From positions 1 through 26,741 of the IMG/VR virus record IMGVR_UViG_3300025687_000270: a stretch of 26,741 bases of DNA. One strand, given 5' to 3'. A model generated the notes under the pieces. That model made no database searches. It was not told the DNA's origin and worked only from the letters and a program-made list of their open reading frames with translations. Shown in pieces: positions 21,556 to 26,741 of the stretch (position 1 is the stretch's first letter; every line of letters begins with the position of its first letter). The DNA comes from a virus. A program made the position numbers and the translations under genes.

Positions 21556-22647
21556 ATGGCACGAAAAAAGAATCGCACGGCTGTAAAATATGATATGGGT
21601 CCGGAACCGTCAAAGATTGAAACGGTTTCGGACCTTCTTCGCGCATATCAGTGGTATAACTACGAATACACTGTAAAGCAAGGGCGAAAGTTCGTTACAG
21701 ATTATGTAAAAACTTCTGGAACTCCTGGTGCGAAATACGAAGCTTCTAGACTCAATTCACTAAAAGATTCGGATTTCACAACCACCATTTGCTGGCAAGC
21801 GCGAATGGCGAAGAACGGCATTTTGCCAGAATCTTCTCTAGAGAACTTCAAGAATTCTCTCGTTGATCTACTAAATCGCTCTAGGCTTTCAAAGGTCCAG
21901 CCGAGGAAGGTTGTGAGTGTCAATAAGCCTACCGTTCAGGATAGGATTCGGGAACAGGTATCTTCTTGGATTGCGGATATCGAAGATGAGATTGATGCTC
22001 TAGGCACAACTGTAAAGACTACTTTCAATCCTTATAAATTTCTTCAAACGGTGGATGCGAAGCCTGTCCATGTAAACTATATGCTAGAATATTATCGCCC
22101 ACAACGCGATGAAGTTGTAGAAGCACTTGCAGGTAAAGATGCACAATTGAATGAAGCTTACCGTTATCTTTCTAAGGCTGCATTGAAACGGCTTGTTGAT
22201 TTCTTTGAAACTTTGATTGCAGACATGGAACGAGTTATAAATAACAAGAAAGTAACTCGCAAGCCTCGAAAAGCTAAGGTAAAAACAAGTGATCAGCTAA
22301 CAAAGTCGGTCAAATATTTGCCCGAGTCTAATGAATATAAAATTGTTTCTGTAAATCCTGAGAAGTTGATTGGAGCAAACCAGGTTTGGCTTTTCAATAC
22401 CAAATATCGAGCCTTGTCTGTTTATAATGCACTTGATGGTGGTCTTACAGTGAAGGGAACGACACTACAGAATTTCAATATTCAGACTAGTGTGGTCAAG
22501 CGTGTAAGAAAGCCAGAAGAGGCACTACAAGAGATTCAGAAGTCTGGAAAGGTAGCTTTGAGGAAGTTGATGGATACGTTCAAAACTAAAGCGTCCGAAG
22601 GTACAGGGCGAATCAATAAAGATACAATCATTGTAAGGGTCGTATGA
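21556..22647 (+). CDS. Conserved unknown protein (363 aa)
   Basis: ATG 21556 follows an AAAGGCGAAAG block. The protein has an N-terminal SDLLRAYQWYNYEYTVKQG segment, a charged helical middle, a highly basic linker (NKKVTRKPRKAKVKTSDQ at about 230-250) and a C-terminal part with IGANQVWLFNTKYRALSVYN and VVKRVRKPEEALQEI. The basic linker suggests nucleic acid binding. I know similar long unknown proteins near regA in environmental T4-like phages, but no function. It overlaps the next gene by four bases (ATGA). Confidence 0.72.
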   Translation: MARKKNRTAVKYDMGPEPSKIETVSDLLRAYQWYNYEYTVKQGRKFVTDYVKTSGTPGAKYEASRLNSLKDSDFTTTICWQARMAKNGILPESSLENFKNSLVDLLNRSRLSKVQPRKVVSVNKPTVQDRIREQVSSWIADIEDEIDALGTTVKTTFNPYKFLQTVDAKPVHVNYMLEYYRPQRDEVVEALAGKDAQLNEAYRYLSKAALKRLVDFFETLIADMERVINNKKVTRKPRKAKVKTSDQLTKSVKYLPESNEYKIVSVNPEKLIGANQVWLFNTKYRALSVYNALDGGLTVKGTTLQNFNIQTSVVKRVRKPEEALQEIQKSGKVALRKLMDTFKTKASEGTGRINKDTIIVRVV

Positions 22648-23000
22648 CAGGAGAAATTATAAAATTCCCTAAAAAGAAAAAGCGTTCATTACCTCAAACC
22701 GAGGAAGAGGCTAGATCGGCTATAGCGGAATATCGTATAAAGCTAATCAATGATATGGTAAATTCTAGATTTTCTCAAACGATGCGAGATTATTCAGAAT
22801 TTGGTTTTCCGGTTGATTCGAAGGAGTTTATAAAAAATGTAGTGATTAGTAATGAAATTTTGAAGGCGGTACTTTATCGATCCGCTAACATCCATCATCC
22901 GATGTATGAGGATGTACAAGAATTTCGAAAAAAGTACGAAACGGGGTTGACAGCCTTGAGCGATATTGATAAACTATTTGAAGATGAAAACGAGGAGTAA
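22644..23000 (+). CDS. Conserved unknown protein (118 aa)
   Basis: It begins at the ATGA overlap with the 363-residue gene. The product opens with a short basic patch (IIKFPKKKKRSLPQ), followed by helices: EEEARSAIAEYRIKLINDM, then DYSEFGFPVDSKEF and an acidic C-terminus FEDENEE. It is probably all-helical. I recognise no family, though short proteins starting with an IIKFP or VIKFP pattern occur in many T4-like phages. A promoter-like sequence lies near its end. Confidence 0.68.
   Translation: MTGEIIKFPKKKKRSLPQTEEEARSAIAEYRIKLINDMVNSRFSQTMRDYSEFGFPVDSKEFIKNVVISNEILKAVLYRSANIHHPMYEDVQEFRKKYETGLTALSDIDKLFEDENEE
22947..22975 (+). promoter_or_regulatory. Possible sigma-70 promoter before the 74-aa gene
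   Basis: TTGACA at 22947-22952, then 17 bases, then TAAACT at 22970-22975 (four of six matches to the -10). It is inside the end of the preceding gene and 28 bases before ATG 23004. Confidence 0.35.
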
Positions 23001-23003
23001 ATT

Positions 23004-23228
23004 ATGTCTAATCTAAAAGGTCCTGCTGGATATATGCTTTCACAGGTTCTCAATAAGCGTACCAAAGCTGATAATCTTCAGATTGCGAAGCGCGAATATG
23101 ACGAAAAGTGGCTACTTTGGCAGTATAACTTTGAAGTCCATAAAGACGATTCTTTTAGCGAATTCTGGCAGATTGTTGGAGTTTACAATACTGAAGCGGG
23201 AGCACTTCTAGCTTATCAGGGAAAGTAA
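23004..23228 (+). CDS. Small unknown protein (74 aa)
   Basis: A strong AGGAG precedes ATG 23004. The protein reads MSNLKGPAGYMLSQVLNKRT at the start and ends in VYNTEAGALLAYQGK. A central EYDEKWLLWQYNFEVHKDD is rich in aromatic residues. No family recognised. One base separates its stop from the RNase H start, so the two are co-translated. Confidence 0.65.
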   Translation: MSNLKGPAGYMLSQVLNKRTKADNLQIAKREYDEKWLLWQYNFEVHKDDSFSEFWQIVGVYNTEAGALLAYQGK

Positions 23229-23229
23229 T

Positions 23230-24075
23230 ATGATCATTGTTGATTTTAGCCAGATTGCTCTCGCGAGTATTTTGGTAAATCCTAAATATCATTATGACAT
23301 TGATAATGTGCGATATATTATTCTCAATAGTATTCGCAATATCAATTCAAAGTTTCGTAATGATTATGGTGAAATGGTTCTTGCCATCGATAGTGGTAAT
23401 TCATGGCGAAAAGAAGTATATCCATACTATAAAGCAAATCGAAAGAAAAGTCGGGAAGTATCTTCACTAGATTGGAATGCAATGTTCAATATCTTGCATA
23501 CAATCCGAGAAGAGATTGCAGAAAACTTTCCATATAAAGTAATCACTTCTCCGCGTGCTGAAGCGGATGATATCATTGCCACTCTTGTAAAAACATTTTC
23601 GGGTGATGATAAAATTCTCATTGTATCTGGCGATAAAGATTTCCAGCAACTTCAAAAGTATCCTAATGTAGAACAGTGGGATCATCAAAATAAGAAAATG
23701 ACCAAGTGCGATATGCCAGGCGCATTTCTTATCGAACACATTATTCGTGGCGACACCTCTGATGGTGTTCCTAATATTCTTTCAAATGATGATGTTTTTG
23801 TTGTTCCTGGTTCTAGACAATCTCGAATGACTTCTGGCAAATTTCAGAAGTTCTTTGAGGATGCTATGCGTGGAAAAATGCCAGAAGATGAAACGATCCA
23901 TCGAAACTATATAAGAAACAATATGACTATCAATCTGGATAATGTTCCAGAACATATGACAGCCGATATTTTGGAAACTTTCAATAATTATGTAGTTCCA
24001 GAAAAATCTAAAATGCTGCCATATTTCATCAAAAATAAATTGTCAAAACTTATGACAAATCTAAACGATTTCTAA
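23230..24075 (+). CDS. rnh: RNase H, T4-type 5'-nuclease (281 aa)
   Basis: T4 RNase H is a FEN1-family 5'-3' exonuclease that removes RNA primers from lagging-strand fragments. Acidic metal ligands are seen in order: Asp5 (IIVDFS), Asp54 (LAIDSGNSWRK), EADD at 111-114, SGDKD at 133-137, and a later RGDTSDGVPN loop of the helix-hairpin-helix region. YPYYKANRK, the conserved arch stretch, is also there. Length is near T4 (305). It is in the same strand order with unknown genes rather than next to dda-type genes as in T4. Confidence 0.93.
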   Translation: MIIVDFSQIALASILVNPKYHYDIDNVRYIILNSIRNINSKFRNDYGEMVLAIDSGNSWRKEVYPYYKANRKKSREVSSLDWNAMFNILHTIREEIAENFPYKVITSPRAEADDIIATLVKTFSGDDKILIVSGDKDFQQLQKYPNVEQWDHQNKKMTKCDMPGAFLIEHIIRGDTSDGVPNILSNDDVFVVPGSRQSRMTSGKFQKFFEDAMRGKMPEDETIHRNYIRNNMTINLDNVPEHMTADILETFNNYVVPEKSKMLPYFIKNKLSKLMTNLNDF

Positions 24076-24085
24076 GGAGTAAAAA

Positions 24086-24535
24086 ATGAATGAAGGTTTA
24101 GGAGACATTCTTATTGCATGTTCAAAAAAGAATGCACAGAAAGATAAGATTGCATATCTTCAAGAAAAGCAAAAGAAGTATCCACACATTCTCGCATTTC
24201 TAAAGTATATGTTTAAAGATAGCATTCAATTTGATCTGCCCGCAGGCCCTGTAGAAGATACAAACGGTAAGCTTCTTTATACTCCTGCAAAAAAGGAAAT
24301 GGATTTACAAAACGTTCTTTATAGTAGTCTCCGTCGAATGAAGATTTTCATGCGTGGAGAATATCCTACTATGAGTAAGCGAAAGCGAGAAGAGCAATTT
24401 ATTGAGCTTCTTGAATCGGTTGATCCAGATGATGCAGTCTTTCTTATTCATATGAAAGACAAGAAGAGCCCTTACAAGAGTGTCACCAAAAATCTAATCA
24501 TGAAAGCATTCCCAAAGGAAACGGAGAACTGGTAA
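24086..24535 (+). CDS. DUF6433-like conserved T4-phage protein (149 aa)
   Basis: This protein resembles a family widespread in T4-like phages: an N-terminal helical segment with repeated lysines, FKDSIQFDLPAGPV in the middle, and a well conserved end KREEQFIELLESVDPDDAVF then MKDKKSPYKSVTKNLIMKAFP. The DUF6433 name is from memory. Function is unknown. A strong AAGGAG precedes ATG 24086. Its steady presence close to replication genes in such phages suggests a housekeeping role. Confidence 0.75.
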   Translation: MNEGLGDILIACSKKNAQKDKIAYLQEKQKKYPHILAFLKYMFKDSIQFDLPAGPVEDTNGKLLYTPAKKEMDLQNVLYSSLRRMKIFMRGEYPTMSKRKREEQFIELLESVDPDDAVFLIHMKDKKSPYKSVTKNLIMKAFPKETENW

Positions 24536-24536
24536 A

Positions 24537-24704
24537 ATGGGTAAGACTTTTCGCCGACACGATGAAGATGATTATGATTATCAGCACGGTTCTAAAAAGC
24601 AACGAAAAATTGCAAGAATTCAAGAAAATCGAAGAATGATAGAAAAATTTTATCGTGATCCTCTAACCGATTTAGAGGATATTGAAAAGAAAAGGGCATC
24701 ATGA
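24537..24704 (+). CDS. Small charged protein (55 aa)
   Basis: A short frame from ATG 24537 to TGA 24702-24704 encodes MGKTFRRHDEDDYDYQHGSK followed by an Arg- and Lys-rich helix and an acidic stretch (DPLTDLEDIE). It starts one base after the previous stop and overlaps the next gene by four bases (ATGA), both typical of real genes here. A GGAG lies ten bases upstream. No family recognised; a nucleic-acid-binding or adaptor peptide is possible. Confidence 0.62.
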   Translation: MGKTFRRHDEDDYDYQHGSKKQRKIARIQENRRMIEKFYRDPLTDLEDIEKKRAS

Positions 24705-25324
24705 ATTTTTTAGATAAAGATAAACCTACAGCATTTATCATAGGCAACGGAAAAAGTCGCAAAGACTTTGATTTGAATATCCTAAGACCATATGGCAAAA
24801 TATATGGTTGTAATGCTCTTTATAGAGAATTTGATCCAGACTATCTAATTGCCATCGATGAAGGTATGATTGATGAAATTCGTTCTCAACTGTCGTTTCC
24901 TTTAGAACGGTTTATTGAGCCTGATTTTTATGAAAAGTTTGAACCAGTAGCTTTACATCCAAAAGGAAATGTGCCTAGATCAAATGCTGGCATGAATGCG
25001 ATGCTTGAAGCTATTCGACATGGTAATACTCAGTTGATTATGATTGGTTTCGATTTCATCGTCGCCTCTGAAGAAGTAGGAACTTCAAATATTTTTGAAG
25101 GTACTAAAAACTATGAAGGAAACACTAAAGCAACTTTTGCCGATAATGCAAATCGTATGAGATTTCTGAATTGGTTTATTGATCAGAACAAAGAAATAGA
25201 TTTCATCTTTACAATTCCCAATATTGAGGGTAATATAACAATGTGGGAGTTTGCCACTGAAAAAGATGTAATCGCAATTGAAATTGACAAATTACACGAG
25301 GCACTTCATGCTACTTTTGGATAA
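24701..25324 (+). CDS. Putative sugar-transferase-like protein (207 aa)
   Basis: The N-terminus AFIIGNGKSRKDFDLNILRP followed by YGCNALYREFDPDYLIAID is a pattern found in phage and bacterial proteins related to sialyltransferase-like or DUF115-type enzymes that bind a nucleotide sugar. LIMIGFDFIVASEEVG and a conserved Asn-containing NANRMRFLNWF stretch follow. The exact family is uncertain. It overlaps the small charged gene before it and the membrane gene after it. Similar proteins are common in cyanophages without known roles. The target could be host surface sugars. Confidence 0.58.
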   Translation: MNFLDKDKPTAFIIGNGKSRKDFDLNILRPYGKIYGCNALYREFDPDYLIAIDEGMIDEIRSQLSFPLERFIEPDFYEKFEPVALHPKGNVPRSNAGMNAMLEAIRHGNTQLIMIGFDFIVASEEVGTSNIFEGTKNYEGNTKATFADNANRMRFLNWFIDQNKEIDFIFTIPNIEGNITMWEFATEKDVIAIEIDKLHEALHATFG

Positions 25325-25511
25325 TATTTTATTTTGGTATATTGTAATTGGAACTAGTTGTGGTATTCTTTGTGCCGTCTCTCTAGTCTTTTATAAAGAA
25401 AAGTATAACTTTTTAGAAGGGGTTGTTGGAATTTTAGTTTCTTCTGTATTCTGGCCAGTGTTTTTTTATAACCTTTGTATAGCGACCGCAAAAAAACTAA
25501 AATCTAAATAA
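25308..25511 (+). CDS. Small two-helix membrane protein (67 aa)
   Basis: A longer reading from 25278 exists, but a GAGG at 25298-25301 points to ATG 25308. Two hydrophobic segments, about 6-24 and 33-55, are separated by a short charged loop (YKEKYN), and a lysine-rich tail ends the protein (KKLKSK), suggesting both ends in the cytoplasm. No family recognised. Small phage membrane proteins of this shape include superinfection-exclusion and lysis-control factors, but nothing here proves either. Confidence 0.62.
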   Translation: MLLLDNILFWYIVIGTSCGILCAVSLVFYKEKYNFLEGVVGILVSSVFWPVFFYNLCIATAKKLKSK

Positions 25512-25528
25512 GACTAAGAGGAGAAAGA

Positions 25529-25840
25529 ATGCCTAACTACACTTTTATGGATAAAGAGACAGGCGAAGAGTTTTCAGACTGGATGTCTAACTCAGAGCGC
25601 GAGCAATTTCTTCTTGAAAATCCAAACATTCAACAAGTTCTATCGTCACTTAATATTGTAAGTGGCGTGGGTGGCGTCAAAACCGATGGAGGCTTTCAAG
25701 ATAATCTCCAACGGATTGCGGCTGCGCACCCAAATAGTCCTTTAGCTGCTTCTATGGGATCAAAACTAGGAGTAAAGGAGGCAAAAACCAGAAACGCTCT
25801 AGAAAAATGGAGAGCAAAACGTGATAAATCAAGTAGCTAG
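25529..25840 (+). CDS. FmdB-like conserved phage protein lacking zinc cysteines (103 aa)
   Basis: The opening MPNYTFMDKETGEEFSDWMS followed by EREQFLLENPNIQQVLS is a well known start of small T4-like phage proteins annotated as FmdB-like regulators or virion-associated proteins. This version has no cysteines, so it cannot form the zinc ribbon of bacterial FmdB. The second half (GGFQDNLQRIAAAHPNSPLA, then a basic KWRAKRDKSSS tail) also fits the phage group. A GAGGAGA precedes ATG 25529. Function unknown. Confidence 0.68.
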   Translation: MPNYTFMDKETGEEFSDWMSNSEREQFLLENPNIQQVLSSLNIVSGVGGVKTDGGFQDNLQRIAAAHPNSPLAASMGSKLGVKEAKTRNALEKWRAKRDKSSS

Positions 25841-25881
25841 GAGACTATTGTAGGGCATAAACTAAAGAGGAAAAATCTTTT

Positions 25882-26619
25882 ATGTCAGCAATGGAATCTT
25901 ACGATAACGTTACACCTTTCAATAAACTAAACAAAAAAGAAAGAAGAGAACTAAGACGCCAAGGTAATTTAGAACTTAAATATATTACACCTAAAACAGA
26001 AAATCAACGTAAAGCATTTAATTATTATGACGATGAATACAATCTTTCATTACTAGGATATCCTGGTACTGGAAAAAGTTTTATATCTCTTTATCTTGCT
26101 CTAAACGAAATTGAAAAAAATAATTTCAATTCTCCTAAAAGTGTCACTGTTGTAAGATCAATTGTTCCTAGCCGTGATGTAGGATTTCTACCCGGCTCAG
26201 CTAAAGAAAAAGCAAAAGTATACGAAGCGCCATATATCGATATCTGTAATCAACTCTATGGGCGCGGTGATGCATACGATATCCTTCAAAAGAAAGGCAC
26301 TATACACTTCGAAACTACCTCCTATCTCCGAAGTATCACCATGAATGATACTATCATTATTGTGGACGAGTGCCAAAATATGAATGATGGAGAACTTCAT
26401 ACAATCATGACCAGAGTCGGCGAAAATTCTAGAATCATTTTCGCAGGAGACTTCGGGCAAAACGATTTACAATTCAAACGAGGCGAATTCTCAGGGCTTG
26501 CTAAGTTTCAAGAAATTCTAGACAGAATGAACAGTTTCGCGCGAATCGACTTCAATGCCAATGATATTGTTCGCTCAGGGCTGGTAAAAGAATATATTTT
26601 AGCAAAAATGAAAGAATAA
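25882..26619 (+). CDS. phoH: PhoH-like ATPase (245 aa)
   Basis: PhoH-type P-loop ATPases are very common in marine and soil T4-like phages; their role is unclear, with proposed links to phosphate stress or RNA metabolism. Walker A GYPGTGKS is at 59-66 and Walker B VDECQN at 161-166. VVRSIVPSRDVGFLPGSAKE and FAGDFGQNDL are hallmark segments of the family. It is close to the usual phage length. An AGAGG ribosome site precedes ATG 25882. The stop overlaps the next gene (TAATG). Confidence 0.95.
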   Translation: MSAMESYDNVTPFNKLNKKERRELRRQGNLELKYITPKTENQRKAFNYYDDEYNLSLLGYPGTGKSFISLYLALNEIEKNNFNSPKSVTVVRSIVPSRDVGFLPGSAKEKAKVYEAPYIDICNQLYGRGDAYDILQKKGTIHFETTSYLRSITMNDTIIIVDECQNMNDGELHTIMTRVGENSRIIFAGDFGQNDLQFKRGEFSGLAKFQEILDRMNSFARIDFNANDIVRSGLVKEYILAKMKE

Positions 26620-26741
26620 TGTTCAAACACGATTTTGTAAAATTTGAAGAAATAAAAGACACTACAACCACCACCGGCAGGACTTATCACACTCCTGCCG
26701 GTGACTTTCCATCTATTACCACGGTCCTTGGAAGATTATCA
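26619..26741 (+). CDS. N-terminus of a probable PD-(D/E)XK nuclease (partial)
   Basis: Only 41 residues are in the window, from ATG 26619, which overlaps the PhoH stop. The segment TGRTYHTPAGDFPSITTVLG is the typical opening of phage RecB/Cas4-like PD-(D/E)XK nucleases that follow phoH in many T4-like phages: a G-R-x-Y-x-T-P strand and a PSITTVLG strand. Catalytic residues lie beyond the edge, so the call is tentative. A strong inverted repeat lies within codons 18 to 29. Confidence 0.62.
   Translation, partial: MFKHDFVKFEEIKDTTTTTGRTYHTPAGDFPSITTVLGRLS
26672..26703. repeat. Perfect 11-bp GC-rich inverted repeat within a coding region
   Basis: CACCGGCAGGA (26672-26682) and TCCTGCCGGTG (26693-26703) are exact reverse complements with a ten-base spacer. 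The hairpin would be among the most stable in this AT-rich window. No T run follows, so it is not a standard terminator. Confidence 0.9.

Noticed and set aside
22236-22243. TATAAATA late promoter motif
   Set aside because: Exact motif but deep inside the 363-residue coding region with no gene start downstream within reach; most likely chance.
1-26741. tRNA genes or CRISPR arrays
   Set aside because: Intergenic gaps are short and none shows a cloverleaf, a CCA-type end or regularly spaced repeats.

Overview
The window is a contiguous piece of the core genome of a T4-like tailed phage (contractile-tailed myovirus). It is AT-rich and densely packed, and every gene but one lies on the + strand. 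It carries recognisable relatives of T4 gp67, gp68, gp21, gp22, gp23, gp3, UvsY, UvsW, gp55, gp47, gp46, gp45, gp44, gp62, RegA and RNase H, plus a PhoH ATPase. The gene order (21-22-23-3-uvsY-uvsW-55-47-46 ... 45-44-62-regA) and the PhoH, MazG, DUF6433 and FmdB-like genes resemble marine and environmental T4-like phages more than coliphage T4. A capsid-cluster protein resembling the head-spike base of the Rhodobacter gene transfer agent hints at an alphaproteobacterial host; this is an inference.

Region 1 (1-6022) holds head and neck genes: prohead core proteins, a head-spike-like insertion of three small genes, prohead protease, scaffold, major capsid protein and tail terminator. TATAAATA-type late promoter motifs precede most of these units. 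Two hairpin terminators follow gene 23, and the second is shared with the only minus-strand gene, a 67-residue protein.

Region 2 (6026-11560) is recombination and late-transcription control: uvsY, uvsW, an unknown gene, the late sigma factor 55, and the Mre11/Rad50-like pair 47/46. gp55 is the factor expected to read the late promoters of region 1.

Region 3 (11595-18646) is accessory. It begins with a tightly coupled membrane operon: a MotA/TolQ/ExbB-like channel, a MotB/TolR/ExbD-like partner with an unusual extracytoplasmic domain, and a third membrane protein. Next come a SLOG-fold protein, a MazG-like pyrophosphohydrolase, an LpxH-like phosphoesterase with a family 2 glycosyltransferase (a possible envelope-modification pair), a protein resembling TET-associated DNA glycosyltransferases, a GIY-YIG protein and another GT-A glycosyltransferase.

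Region 4 (18641-21151) is the replication accessory operon, clamp (45), clamp loader (44/62) and RegA, driven by a near-consensus sigma-70 promoter whose -35 box lies between the arms of a perfect 9-bp inverted repeat. Region 5 (21136-26741) has conserved unknown genes, RNase H, a DUF6433 protein, a sugar-transferase-like protein, PhoH and the start of a likely PD-(D/E)XK nuclease. A 23-bp direct repeat flanks one of the unknown genes. DNA polymerase gp43, which follows regA in T4, is not in the window. I saw no tRNA, rRNA, CRISPR array or insertion sequence, and no gene-free stretch over 300 bases.
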